The notes: generated by a model from the letters alone, not told the origin. A DNA stretch of 64,000 nucleotides from Mytilinidion resinicola (GCF_010093595.1 NW_022985460.1:319829-383828), one strand, 5' to 3'; numbered from the stretch's first letter, positions 13,401 to 25,122 are shown. Program-made: numbers and translations.

Positions 13401-14183
13401 TAGGAGCATCAATACCGTTCAAGTATGCCCAGAAACTGTCTGAGGCATGGGGATAACGGGGACAGATGATGACTACGAAACAATGCGTAGAAGTCACGAG
13501 AGAGTTGAGTGTTGGGGCAAACACATGCGAGTGGCGCAAACATGAAGACCTGAAAAGCCGTCGACTGGTTGGAAGTATGCGACACGCGAAAAGGAGAATT
13601 CGGATCGCTGTAAGACGGACGCTAGAAAACAGAAATGACAGCTGAGGTACGATCTGAAGATGCTGGGAAGAACAACCCATTGGAGACCCGAGCAAGCTGA
13701 GAGCCGCATGTGAGCTGAAAGCGCCCGTGGAGTAGCAGCGTTGAAGGTATTTCTTTCTGCTTAGATAAAGAAGGTGCAATTGAAGACTTGGTACAGAGAG
13801 ATAATTAACGGAACTTATGCTCATCGGCTACGGCTAGGTCAGTGACATAGGGTGAGGTTGGGAGAGAGTCCGCAGTCCACGATGGAAAGGTCGTGGGGCC
13901 GTAGGCGGCCGATTCTGGCGGCATCCCTTTCACGGTTAGACTCTGCCAGGGCGGTCAGTGAGACGCGCCTTAACCCAACTTCCCGACACGTATCACGATT
14001 CTAGTGAATATATCAAACTTGCTGTTTGAACAGTACTGTTCTCTCTTTTCTTCCTTCATCTCCCAGCCAATGCCCAGGACGTCTTCCGAACTACTCTCCT
14101 TTCCGTGTGTCCCGACGTAGGGCACATTAATGGGAATTCAATTGCGTACTTGAGCCTGGATTGCGGGTCAATCATTGGGCGGA
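7461..14183. other. 6.7 kb stretch without a supported gene
   Basis: The stretch starts with the 3' flank of the EST1-like gene and ends with the ALG5 promoter. Open frames are below about 170 codons, overlap on both strands and carry no recognisable domain. Joining neighbouring frames by GT-AG signals gave nothing protein-like. I saw no tRNA arm pattern, LTR pair or transposase motif. It may hold a decayed element, non-coding RNA or only spacer. Confidence 0.5.
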
Positions 14184-15505
14184 ATGGAAGCCATAACCAA
14201 GCTTCTTGACACGGGCGCTAAGATCCTACAACAAGTGCCGCTGTCGCTCCTTCTGTTGTTCCTTGCGTTCACCGGCCTCGGTGGTGCTATTCTGGTACAT
14301 TCATCCTACCTCTCTCGTGCTTACTAGAATTAACGCGTGACCATATACAGCTCTACCTTGCTCTCTTTATTGTAGCGCCTGTACCACGATCACCGCGAGG
14401 ATCAGAGAAGGGATACAAGACCATATTACCCGATGGAAAGCGCAGTGAAGTCAAGCAGCTGCCTTGTTGGATCGATTCCTGGAATGCGAGGAAACAGCTT
14501 GCCCGGCGGAAAGGCGTGCCGCTGGACCCCAAAGAGCAGATGGAAGAGGCGGAGGTATTTATGAGTGTGGTCGTACCGGCATACAACGAGGAAAAGAGGC
14601 TAGGGGGCATGTTGGAGGAAGCTGTGGATTTCCTCCAGCGAGAGTACGGCGATGCTCATAGCACCCCGGAGAAGCCTCAGGGCAAGGGTCGGAATAACAC
14701 CCTCCAAGCAACGAGGAGGGGATGGGAAATTCTGGTGGTGTCAGATGGCTCGACAGACAGCACTGTAGACCAAGCTCTGGACTTTGCGCGAGAACACCAG
14801 CTTTCTCAGTACCCTGTTCCTGTTCCTGGACCACGCACACCTCACCCTATACATTCGACCCATATTCCTCATGGCTCGATTCGAGTGATCACGTTAGAAG
14901 AGAATAGAGGTAAAGGAGGAGCTGTCACACACGGAATGCGACACGTGCGCGGCCAATATGCCGTCTTCGCTGACGCCGACGGCGCAAGTCGATTTGGGGA
15001 CCTTGCTAAACTGGTCGAGGGATGCCAAAGCGTTGAAGACAAAACAGGCAGAGGCGTCGCAATTGGCTCGAGAGCTCACCTGGTTGGAAGTGAAGCTGTT
15101 GTAAAGGTATGTTCCCTAAGACTACCCATCTACGACCTGACGAAGCCCTAACTTTCCCAGCGCTCCAAACTCCGCAACTTTTTGATGCATTCATTCCATT
15201 TCCTACTGCGCCTTATGACACCTCCGGCTACTTCTTCAATCAAAGATACTCAATGTGGTTTCAAGCTCTTTTCGCGCGCATCGTTGCCCTTCATCATTCC
15301 GTACATGCACTGCGAGGGCTGGATCTTCGATGTCGAAATGCTCATGCTCGCGGAAAGCGCCAACATAGCCATGATCGAGGTAGCAATTGGTTGGAAAGAA
15401 GTTATGGGGAGCAAATTAAACGTCGTCTGGGATTCTCTAGGCATGGCTTGGGGTTTAGCGATTTTACGCGCAAGTTGGGCATTTGGGGTATATCGCAGGA
15501 ATTAG
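14184..15505 (+). CDS. ALG5: dolichyl-phosphate beta-glucosyltransferase (Alg5)
   Basis: Model: 14184-14294, 14351-15106, 15161-15505; 403 residues. The enzyme moves glucose from UDP-glucose to dolichyl phosphate at the ER membrane, giving the donor for the last glucosylations of the N-glycan precursor. The sequence shows an N-terminal hydrophobic anchor (about residues 20-48, split by intron 1), the GT2 opening motif VVVPAYNEEKR near residue 110, a SDGSTDST nucleotide-binding segment, the ENRGKGGAV loop and the metal-binding FADADGA near residue 245. The C-terminal part contains DTQCGFKLF and EGWIFDVEML, both typical of Alg5/DPM-like transferases. Length is slightly above yeast Alg5 because of an insert rich in Pro/His between residues 185 and 205. 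It converges with the AAA ATPase gene, with 268 bp between stop codons. Confidence 0.95.
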
Positions 15506-15773
15506 ATCTTCTGGGCGCATCAATTGGACTAGTTATAGAAATCGTAAGGAGTTGACTTGATCTTTCACCGTCACGTGATCAGTCAATGTGCTGACTCAGA
15601 CCAGCAAATAAGGATTATGAATCCTCACAATAAGCCTTAAGACACTTCAAATTGAGTCAAGTCATATTTCCATCACGTGTTGTCTAGTAGACGGCATATT
15701 TATTCACTCTATCAAAGAGTCCTGCTAATTCAGCAGCCGAGCAATTAGGCATTCTCACCCAAGTCAAAGCCTT

Positions 15774-18271
15774 TCAATACTGAAACTTCTTCCCGCTCTT
15801 CTCAATCGTCTCCAAGGAGAGCTGGAAATCCTGCCAAACTTGAAGAACAGTGTCCAGATGATCGGCTCTTAACTTCTTCTCCTCCGACACCGCCAGCGTG
15901 CGTGCCGTATTGACCGCATTCGAGATCTCGCGGCCATTCATCTCAGGCTTCGCAAACTTCTCAACGCAGGAACCGATATCGATCTCCGCCTCCTCCTTTG
16001 GCAGCCCAGCAAGCTGTTGCGCCCACAGCTGCTTGCGGCGTTCGACATCCGGGGCATCGTATTGCAGCGCCAGATGGATACGGGAGCGAATAGCGCGGTC
16101 AAAGACTTGCACTCGGTTGCTCGTCAGGAACAGGATGCCCTGGAAGTACTCGAGCTGTCGTAGGAACACGGCGACAAGGTTGTTCTGCGCGAATTGGTCG
16201 CCGGGCCCGCTTTGGCGCTCCTCGAGGAAGACGTCGGCTTCGTCGATGAGCACGATGGCGTGCCAGATCGAGGCGTAAGCGAGATGGCGCTTGAGTTCTC
16301 TTGAGATGCCGTCGCCCCAGCTGCCAAGCTCACCGGTGGATATCTTGAGGAGGGGTCGTTTGGTGTGCTCTGCTACGAGTTCTGTGGTTCGAGATTAGCG
16401 TGTGATGTTTAATACTGACTGATTCAGTACCAAGACAAAAGTTTGGGCACTCCTCGCAACTGCTTGGGATACCCCGATAGGCTTTTAGCACTCCACATAC
16501 GATGTCAAGGCAGCGCAGTGGAGTTTAGACTACCTTATGACGAAGCCAATGCCTGCTAGCTGGGGTACTCCTTACATTGGTGTCGATCGAGCAAGAGTGG
16601 AGCCGGAACTGTGATAAATGCGTGTGCCTGAACTAATGACCTGGCACTGTAGAAAGATTCTTACCAGCTGTGAGTGTCTTTCCGCTTCCTGGCGAGCCGT
16701 GCAGCAACAAGATCAGCCCTTTGCCCTTCAAATGGGCCTCATCTCGCGCTTGGTCGGGGAATCGGTGAGAAGTGACCAGTGATCGAATCAACCTTCGCTG
16801 CGCATCAGGCAGAATAAGTCTATCCATCGCGTTTTGCGCCCATTCGATATCTTCAAGGAAGTCGACAAAGAATTTGCACCTGCGTCCCCCATTAGCCAGT
16901 TAATTTCCGTAGGTTGATTTGTGCCACAAACCATTCCTTCATATCCAGATTGAAGCCATAGACATATGGCGGACAGAGCAAGGGATCCGCTTCGGGATTC
17001 TGTGGGCCCGTAGGCTCGCGCTGGTTGGGGTCTTTGTGGTCGTCGCAGCATGCCCATTCTTCCTTTTGGGATCGCAACTCCTCGACGAATGTTTTGCAGT
17101 CGACGACAACTCGACCTGCCGCCGATCGAGGAAGCCATATCCCATCGTAATTGGCTCTCTCATCGTAGTGGTCGTAGGGAGGTGTCTTCAAAAACATAAA
17201 TAGCCTCCAAAACGTTAGCAGCCAGCCTAATAGTGGGCTTATTATTCTTACCCTTCGTAGTTGAAGCTTTGGACCCCACGGATCTTAAGATAGCGTTCGC
17301 CACGCTCAATGAGACTCTGTTTGATGCTTTCTTGTTCGTCGCCGAGGTAGTGGAAGGGGAATGTGGATAGTGCGGTGATGCTCGAAGGGCTGATACCGAC
17401 GAACTCCTGCTTCTCCCAGATCTTGAGATTCACCTGGTAACTCGTCAGTGGATATGCAACGAGAGTGGAACGCCCTAGCTCACGTTCGAGGTGCCAACCC
17501 GGCTTCCATCACAGCTAGTGTATTCGCAGGTCAGCTCGAAGAACTTCCCAGACGAGCACTCCGAGTCCTGGTAGCCGGTTTTCGTCAGACGATAGAGGCG
17601 CTCGTGATTGTACTCTTTGGTGTAAACGAGGTCTCCAGGTTTGAAGATGACCCAAAGGAGGTCAAAGGTAATCAGCCTGCCCTCTGTATAGATAAATGAT
17701 TAGCGATGTTAATTCAATTGAGGTTCTAGGGCTTACTGTCAAGCCTCTTAGCCTCCAGACCCTTGTCTCCGGCCTCGTTCTCTAGAAAGTCTAACAAGAG
17801 ATTGACGTGCTTGTTGGCCTCCTCGTCACTAGCCTCCTCTCCCCATTGAGTTATCTCTTCCACATGATGGTTGAGTAGCATGAACGGCGAATCAAACGAG
17901 ACGCTTTGGTCGAAGTGCAACGGCTCGGCCGGGTAGTACTCGACCACCTCCTTCAAGCAAGCCAGAAGATGAGGCGAGTAGACATCGACAATCGTCTTCT
18001 CGAGCTTATCTTTCTCATTGAAGACTTGTTTTGCAACCAATGCGTATTCATTGAACACACTCTTAAGAGAGGAAAGGTACTCGTCTTTTTCCTGGACCTC
18101 ACCATCGCCCTTCTGGGCCAGACTCTTGATCTCGCATTTCGAGCCTTTGGGGGCCTTTGGTGTTTCATCCACCTTCTTCTCTTTGGCGGTACCGTTTTCT
18201 AGCTTGGTGACTTCTTCCGAGGCGACGCCGTTCTCGGTAGAACTAGCTGGGGTGCTCGTTTCGACAGCCAT
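15774..18271 (-). CDS. AAA+ ATPase with N-terminal DUF7025-type region
   Basis: Model on the minus strand: 18271-17737, 17683-17484, 17433-17252, 17204-16932, 16879-16665, 16381-15774; 670 residues, frame kept throughout. The N-terminus is acidic/Lys-rich and low complexity. Residues about 170-330 match the fungal region placed in front of such ATPases (GRLITFDLLWVIFKPGDLVY; later SAAGRVVVD). The AAA core has Walker A GSPGSGKT near residue 457, Walker B IVLIDEAD near 510, a sensor LFLTSNR and an arginine-finger segment FDRAIRSR near 560. These proteins form an expanded family in filamentous fungi; the substrate is unknown. Intron 5 (16382-16664) is 283 nt, while the other four are 47-53 nt, because it contains a dispersed repeat. 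I am sure of the family, not of the function. Confidence 0.9.
16434..16592 (+). repeat. dispersed repeat, copy A (inside AAA ATPase intron 5)
   Basis: About 160 bp matching the stretch 23966-24126 in the same orientation over nearly its full length. Shared blocks include GCTTGGG, ACCCC, ATAGGCTTTT, TACCTT and CTGGGGTACTCCT. The ends of the core are imperfect inverted repeats: GGGATACCCCGATAGGC on the left and, reverse complemented, GGAGTACCCCAGCTAGCAGGC on the right. No coding capacity is seen. The layout fits a MITE-like non-autonomous DNA element, but no target-site duplication is clear. Confidence 0.75.
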
Positions 18272-19589
18272 GGTGGGATAGTGGGTGCAAGTTTCTTCGT
18301 AAGGGCGGAGGAATCTGCAGTCGTCTTACTCGAGTTGCGCGCCACAAATATTGCGGCGTGAGTCGGTCAAGATATAGTGGACGAAGTGGGTCACTAGAAG
18401 AAGGCAAACCTCAGCTGGTGTTGCTGCCTTGCTAGGGCGGCCTCCTTGATTGCTGGAGTGCTCGAGCTCAGCCCGTATCAGCCGCGCAATTGGCTGAAGC
18501 TAGATGGTACCTTGCGCGCCTAGTATATCAATATATCAATTCACGGTGAACAACCCGTAGGCATAATTTTCACAGGGGCTAAATTAATGCTACTCAAGTT
18601 GGTGAGCAGTGTGCTACGGAATCCGGTCAACGTTCAGCCGCTCTCGTGGAGAATTTCGAGCCTTTCCCAAATAGTGCAATGTGCTGTCTGAATATAGCTA
18701 GCGGCCCCATGATACGTTTGTGAAAGTCGACCCACAGGATTACATCACATCGGATCCTACGAGGCATATTCCAACCGAGAGAGCCACAAAACCATAGGAA
18801 GAGACATCCATTCTACCGACATGCTGGGCCCTTCACTAGAATAGTCTCGAGTCGCGAGCCCTTCAGAGACCCCCGTCATCCTCAAAACACATAATCTTTA
18901 CGTCTCCTACGCGCCCATGTCATGTGCTGTGCTATTCGTCAATTGCCGGGCCAGGTTCCAGCTCATGACCGCCCTCCATCAGGGTGACGGATAAGCCTTG
19001 GAGATATACCGGTCAGTTGAGATTCAAGAGCTCGGGAGAATATGAACGTCTGCCATTGTGATCAACAGCTCTATAAAAATATATTTCCGAGCTTTGGATG
19101 GCAGCCTTAGTGGTAGGAAGTAGTTTTGTATGTCAGACGACTAGAGCAATGGATTCTAATATCCGCCTTTGATGGGTTAATGGAAAGTTTAAGGGATCGA
19201 ACAGTTGTAAGGAACAAAAAGAGAAGATAATCGCGTGGTGATAGCAGAAGACATCTAGGCGGCGTGGTAATGGATTCGGAGAGATATTGCGCCTCACTGT
19301 GGTAGACCTCAAATGAATCCTCCTTTTAAGGCCCATATCGATCCAACCGCTTAGCGGCACTAAAAGGGTTTTGAAGAAGTACTACAAAGCCGAGTGAAAC
19401 CCGAAGCCTAAAGCCTCTTTAGGAGCACCATGAGTTATGGACGTGACGCAAACCTTGAGATGAGTACGAGGCATTAGTAGGCGCTTTAAAACACCTTATG
19501 CTAACTGTGGGTATCTACCACCTTTCAGTAGCCAACTCCTGAACAAAATGCAACACGCTCTTCTATTCAATACCGTTTGACCTTGGCCG
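18272..19589. other. intergenic, AAA ATPase promoter and spacer
   Basis: The first 300 bases hold the upstream region of the AAA ATPase gene. The rest, up to the NOSIP-like stop codon, shows only short overlapping open frames. I see no RNA gene or repeat. Confidence 0.5.
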
Positions 19590-20828
19590 TTAAACTTGAA
19601 ATGCCACCCCTTGTCTCTTCACCACGTTCTTGCCTCCGCCTGCGAACCCCGTTCCCTCACTCCTGATTTCTACCAGACCTGGTTTGAGACCTCGCTCCTT
19701 GTCCTTCTTATGTTCCTTGCCATGCTTTGCCTTCTTCTGCTGTGGTGTAGTCAAGTCTGCGTCGCAGACATAGCAGTGTATTGTTTCCGGTTCAGGATCC
19801 TCGTCGTGAGCATCGCGATGATGCCGGTGATGTGGCGTCATGAATTTTGCTACGCATGGTTTGCACAGTACGTGGCCACATGGTATCGCTAGACACGCTT
19901 TTGTGGAGTTTGTGAGTGCTTTCCGACAGCTGGGACAGCTGGGGACAGACCCACCGTCGGACGACATCTCCTTGGTGAAATGTACTGCGGTGAGTGTTTT
20001 GAGAGATATGTCATGGGGAGAGGAGGTGCTCGAAGCTGGACACGTCGGATTGTGCTTTCGTAAGGCGGAAGTAGTGTGGTTAGATGATGGGGTCTCCGAA
20101 GGGACCCAGAAGGAGGGCAAATGTGGATGAGCCGCTCTCTGTCTTAGATGTAAGCATTTTACGCCCCTAAAACTTCCAAGGCCTCTTGGCAGTTGTGTTG
20201 ATCAGGGAAGTGGCGTACCCTTTCCTCATCTAGAGCCAACTTTGCTCGGCCTCTCTCCTCTTTCGCAATGCGCAATAGCTCCTCCTCGTCGATCTCGAAC
20301 TTCCGCTTCTTGCCTCTCCCTTGCTCCGGGGTTTCATCGTCCTTGAGGTCCTCGACTTTCTCTACAACGACCTTTCCACCTTCGCGCCCAATGACCTTTC
20401 CGCCAGCTCCAATCTTGACTTCGAGTCCCATCTGCACGGCCTCAAAATCCTTCACAGCTCTCTCCCTAGCCTCATCATCATCCTGCGCCTTCTCCTCCTC
20501 ATCTTCTTTCCTCTGCTTTTCCAAATCTTTCTCCAGCCGTTTGATTTCCTTCCGCTGTGCCAGCAAATTGTTCATGGCGCACTCGCGACAAAAAAGGTCA
20601 CCGGACGGGCATGTTACTGGGTCGACGGCAGGAAGGAGGCATAGTTGACAGGATCCGAAGGTCAAGAAAGAGTCTCTGGAAAGGCGTGTCGACTGTGAGC
20701 CCCAGGTTGATTTGAGTTCGGCGCGTTCATGGGAGGTGAAGAAGGCAAGAGACGTGTTGCGCTCTGAGTAACGTTAGTAGAGTACCAATGCCGACATGTA
20801 GGTTCTTGAACGTACTGCTATGTGACAT
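19590..20828 (-). CDS. NOSIP-family U-box/RING E3 ubiquitin ligase homologue
   Basis: Model: 20828-20816, 20763-20219, 20138-19590; 368 residues. Exon 1 is only 13 nt and gives MSHSK together with the next base pair of exon 2, matching the strongly conserved NOSIP start MSHSKRNTSLAFFTS. The N-terminal zinc-binding half has CQLC (C43, C46) and CPSGDLFCRECA, followed by a long Lys/Glu coiled coil (LLAQRKEIKRLEKDLEKQRK). After a linker with LPSFWVPS comes the second half, CPSCRKAL through CGHVLCKPC near residues 255-290. NOSIP proteins are nuclear-cytoplasmic E3 ligases, and homologues are found with spliceosomes. Choosing the 80 nt intron 20139-20218 with donor after the DEER codons restores the LPSFWVPS motif, which supports that splice choice. 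Confidence 0.92.
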
Positions 20829-21121
20829 GGCACGAGAGTTGATAGTTCTATCGTATTGTAGGAAGCAAGTAGAGCATGGGGATGTTCACTAAAGAAAGTG
20901 GTATTTCACGAGGCCACTTAGCGCACGGGCCTCACTCTGAACGTCATTTCATCCGCGCGTCCTGATTGTTCTCAACATCTTTTCTTCACTAACACCACAT
21001 AGGTTGATATATTCTCACATCAGACTAATACAAAAGACCAAACCGCCACGAAAATGCTCTGTTCTCAGATGCCCTTGACTACCAAGCATGTCTCGAAACA
21101 CCATTCAAGTCCTGATGCGTT

Positions 21122-22127
21122 TCAATCAAGACCGATATTCTCGAAGTCATCCGATCCGGGGTCGTTGACTTCGATTTCCCGATGTACTTTGAAGGAAGTA
21201 TTTTCAATCGGGTCGTTCTCCTCTTTCTTCGGCTCTTCGAGCACAACAAACACCTCCGATAGCTTCTTGAGCTTCTCAATTCTCGTGCCGGGAACCTTCA
21301 GTGGCGCGGCATTTGGTCCATGCCACACCTTCAGCTTTCCTAGCGGGCTCTCCGGGCTGTACTCCTGTGCTGCCATCCAAGCCTCTTCTGCGCGCTTGAA
21401 CACGCTCTTCACTTGCCAGTTTGTACCGGCCATTTCTTGTGCAGATGCCACTGCTTCCGTAGCTCTAAAATGAGTCAGAAATAAGCCTCATAGCCCAAGA
21501 TGTCAAGTTCAAGAACCAGAAATAAACATACCTCGAGACATAGATATGCCCGTCTCGCCATTCCGGCTTGTGGAAATCAATGCTCATGGTCCTGATATCC
21601 TCTTCCGTCCTAGGCGTTCCGCGAAGCGCCGTAGCGGTCTCCGAGAGCATGCCTGCATTGGTCCGGAACTCGTAATGGCCGAAGAAGTATAAAATTGCCA
21701 ATTCTCGAGTTCCTGCCTCAGTCCAGGGCTCCCCCTCGTGAGAACGACGCTCTTCTGGGAATAAGATGTTTCGCAAGCGGCCATCACGTGTCTTGGCCAT
21801 GTCATTGCGCTGGCGGCCTTGCGAAGTATCTGTGATCCTAGTCAGCCCTATCGAGATCTGGAATGGCTTCTCGAGTATCCTACGTGTTTGGTTCTCTGGT
21901 ACAGCCTCCTGCTGGCCGTCATCCTCTTTCGCAAAGGCACGCTGAACTTTCCTCCTCAATCCTTCGAACATTTTCTCAGAGTCCGTTTCGTACTCTTCCG
22001 GGATATTTTCCAAGCGTTGCGTGGGTTGCTACTTATATGGCTAGACCTTCAGGTTGTTGGAGATGTTAATATCTTCAAGGGCGTCGTACAAACTCTCCAG
22101 CTGCGCCGAGGAAAGATGGGGTTCCAT
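21122..22127 (-). CDS. orphan protein, tandem copy 1 (5' end probably damaged)
   Basis: I do not recognise the family. Working model reads from MEPHLSSAQLES (22127) to the stop at 21122 with introns at 21883-21818 and 21531-21466 (both GT-AG, in frame). The core reads ELAILYFFGHYEFR, RGTPRTEEDIRTM, WRDGHIYVSRYV, then a helical stretch QVKSVFKRAEEAWMAAQEY and an acidic tail. It is clearly related to the adjacent copy at 22404-23219, with the same GTATGT intron at the same codon phase after the VSR/VKR motif. Two in-frame TAG codons (after NISNNLKV and four codons later) interrupt the first exon, and no good intron removes them. They would be CAG in an intact frame. Translation could instead begin at an internal Met (MFEGLRRK). 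The gene may be inactive. Confidence 0.45.
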
Positions 22128-22403
22128 TGTAGTTATAGGATGGTGGTGGTGTGGTTTGCGGGTTGGCAAGTTTGCAGAGAAAACACGATGCTGGATTGCA
22201 TATCGGGACTTTATACCAAAGTTTCGTCGATGGCAAGAATTCACTCCCTGGTAAACAAGTCTACGAGTTGATCGTCGAACGACCTCCAAGTCGTGGGTGT
22301 AGACCTAGATTTTCAACTAATACATTTAGGTAGAAGAGAGCCGATGCCCTTCCTTAGCTACATCGCCTTCAACCCTCCCACCAACCCCAAGCTCGGATAG
22401 GCC

Positions 22404-23219
22404 CTACTGAACAGTATACTTTTCCTCTGCGACGACGATATTTTTAGAGCGCTTTTGACTCCGGAAAACCATCAAATCATTTCGATTCCATACCCACAGC
22501 AAAATGCCAGGCTGCCTGGATGGCCAAGAGCGCTCTTTGGGTTCTGCTCCTTGGCTAATTTCCAGATTTTCTTCACCTTGCGAAATACGTTCTCGACTTG
22601 TAGATCGTCTGATAACATATCGTGACAATTAGCAGCCGCCTTGGTCGTACTAGAACACGTTAGAAATGCTCTAGCATTCAGCTGGCTAATAAATTCCACG
22701 TAGGAGCAACATACCGCTTGACGATGTAATGACCGTTCTTTCTCTTCGGCTGCCAGAAGTCGCGTATGAACTCTCGGATGTGCTCCTTCGTCCGAGTGGT
22801 TTCTCGCGTTGCGGCCAGGATGTCGGAAATGATCTCAAGGTTCTTCCGAAACTCTAGAGGGCCGAAGAGGTAGAGCACGGCGAGGTCTCGAATCTCTAGG
22901 TCACTCCACCGTCCATCAGAGTTGGTTTAAGGCACTTCCAGCTCTTCGTCCGAGTCGGTATCTGAGCTCGTGCCGTTATTCTCAGTCTCTTCTGCTGCGC
23001 CATCCTCATTTGATAGACGCCCGTGGAGCTTCCTAAGCTTTTCTGAGATCCCCGATACCGAGAAGTCCATATCAACGTCCTCTGGCCCAACCACTAATCA
23101 CTTTTCCTCGTCCGGTGCACTGGAAACGTCGATGTTTTGAAGGTCAATGTCTTCGAGATCCACGTGCTGGAGAGCGTATTATACAGTTGACGGGCCGTCC
23201 CAAGAAGAGGAGGATCCAT
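22404..23219 (-). pseudogene. degenerate paralogue of the orphan gene (tandem copy 2)
   Basis: Minus-strand relic of the same family as 21122-22127. It starts MDPPLLGTARQLYNTL, then needs a frame change to continue as VDLEDIDLQNIDV, has an in-frame TGA after APDEEK, another in-frame TAA after SDEELEVP, and then the recognisable core RDLAVLYLFGPLEFRKN, TRTKEHIREFIRDF and KNGHYIVKRY. An intron with donor GTATGT and acceptor TTCTAG matches the intron of copy 1. A further frame change after NPKSALG is needed to reach a tail resembling copy 1 (IVVAEE versus FVVLEE). Four or more lesions make function unlikely. The alternative, sequencing error, would need several independent errors. Confidence 0.72.
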
Positions 23220-23965
23220 GGCTGCAATTACAGGAACTAAGTGGTGATGTTTGCGAGTTTGTAAAGAGATGCAGGAGGTTGAATTGTCTATCCCCTATTT
23301 ATACCTGTTTCCTCCAGGAATTCAACTTTCTTACATTTGGTTTTACTGATTTGCTGGATTGAATTAACAGTGAATGTTGAATTCAGTCTCTGACCACCAC
23401 GCTGGGAGCTTAGGATCTAAGTTCACCGCTCGGTGATTTCTACAGATTCACTCGCAAGGGCCTTTTCGTGGCTTATAGCGTAAGGAGTGGTCCATCACCA
23501 TGACAACAAACACTCCATCGCTTATTAGGGGGTAGAAATATATTCACGGTAAAACGAACACCAACTGTGGTGACAGAGAGCTAGAGATCTTCAAGAGTAT
23601 ATATGTATGTGCAAGCTTATCGAATGTGTTTGACTTCAAGATATCAAGCGGTTAGATAGGATAGGTTTGTCTGCAACATCTCAGTGCGAAATTGATTCGG
23701 AGCTCAGCCTCAGCCAAACAACACTCTAGGGTGAGACAATACATCTTGCTATTCTAGCAGGCTCTGTTACTACTGACTCCCATCAGCTTTGTTCCCTCAT
23801 GTCTACAGCTATCGGGTGCACCCACTTCATTACTTCACCATGATATCGTCCGCCCAATGCAGATCTTCCTACGATAGACGAATGGCGCGCTTCCATGTTG
23901 CATGAAATCGCTCTACTTTCACAAGGCAGAGAGCATTTATATGGACCTCTAAATCCTAGGATCAG

Positions 23966-24126
23966 GACATAAGTTTTGAGCAGCCCATGCAGTTGCTTGG
24001 GGCACCCCAATAGGCTTTTGAAACTCCAGATACAGTGTAAGGGTCGATGCAGTCGGAATTATATTACCTTGTGACTAAGATCATACTTGCTAACTGGGGT
24101 ACTCCTCACAGTGGTATCAAGCGAGA
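23966..24126 (+). repeat. dispersed repeat, copy B (intergenic)
   Basis: Matches 16434-16592 along its length. Its core ends are GGGGCACCCCAATAGGC and, reverse complemented on the right, GGAGTACCCCAGTTAGCAAGT, so the imperfect inverted termini are shared by both copies. Most base differences between the two copies are transitions, as expected for old copies or for repeat-induced point mutation. Confidence 0.75.
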
Positions 24127-25080
24127 CGTCAGGTAGGCGAATGGTCGGATTCAAAGTAGCTTTGAAGTCTTTAGTGTGCTATCGAGCTACTACCTGATGA
24201 TGTCACTACTGGCAGTGGAATATGGCAGTGAAGAGCGTCCGCAAGCCACGGACGGGGGATTGCAGCGAGTGAGGGCGATGGCGAGCCTCTCGGGTAAACG
24301 CAGTTTCATCTTGTTTTAAATTACTAGGTTACTTGAGGAGTCTTAATGGCGCGTCGAACGATTGCCTACATTTGTCAAAAGGGGCTGGTGAGTACCAGAG
24401 GGCCACCTCTAATCATCCTCATCAGAGAAATCTACACAGCCTCAGGTCCGCTTAGGTGTCCCACAATCGTTAGATTCATGCTCCCTGGGCCCACGCCTGG
24501 TTGCCAAGGTTCTTTTAACAAAAAATGATAGTCTACGAATCTGTGATTATAGTATAGGACTTCCTATACTTTAGATACACACCCACTGTAGGGCCAATTA
24601 CACCTGTCTGGCACCGCTTGAGGCTCTCCAGTATGCTATTTATGGATCGGAAAACGTCAATCCTGACCCGCGGGATAGCTCTTCGAACCACTGCCAGCTC
24701 CTGTTCAACGAATCTTGGTTGTAGGGGCCCCATTTCCGTTTCTTTCCTCCTTTGCTGGAAAAGCCATTAGTTCGAAACGCTTACATGCGCCATGGCTCGT
24801 GCAATTCGTGAATGCCTTCGAGATCAGCAAATACCAACACCGAGATCAGCGTAATCGGTCCGGGGCGTTTAACATAGAACTTGGTGTGCATTTAGAGCTT
24901 TGCCAGGAGTAATGTTTATATAAAATTTGCGCAACCTTTCACAATATTTTATGTCAGACTTCGTTCCTCATCTCTTGTGAAAGTGCGAGCAAATCCATTT
25001 TGAACTTGTCTATACTCAGGGTTTCCGGCCTACGTGCCTAGCCAATTACAACTTCTACAGAGAGGGGTTGGGGTACGGTG

Positions 25081-25122
25081 GCCTACCCTGCCTACCGCTG
25101 CCTACTGCTGCCTCTAATTAGT
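25081..25122 (+). repeat. short imperfect tandem repeat (GCCTAC/GCTGCCTAC)
   Basis: The stretch reads as repeated GCCTACCCT, GCCTACCGCT, GCCTACTGCT, GCCTCT. It is a local low-complexity repeat about 150 bp before the broken protease gene; no function is evident. Confidence 0.55.

Noticed and set aside
13318..13824. 168-codon minus-strand frame
   Set aside because: Composition is Ser/Leu/Cys-rich without domain, no splice partner, and the region shows no other coding signal.
20139..20164. Very short (about 20 nt) intron joining the two NOSIP frames directly
   Set aside because: Too short for a fungal intron; the 80 nt intron with donor at 20218 gives the family motif and keeps frame.
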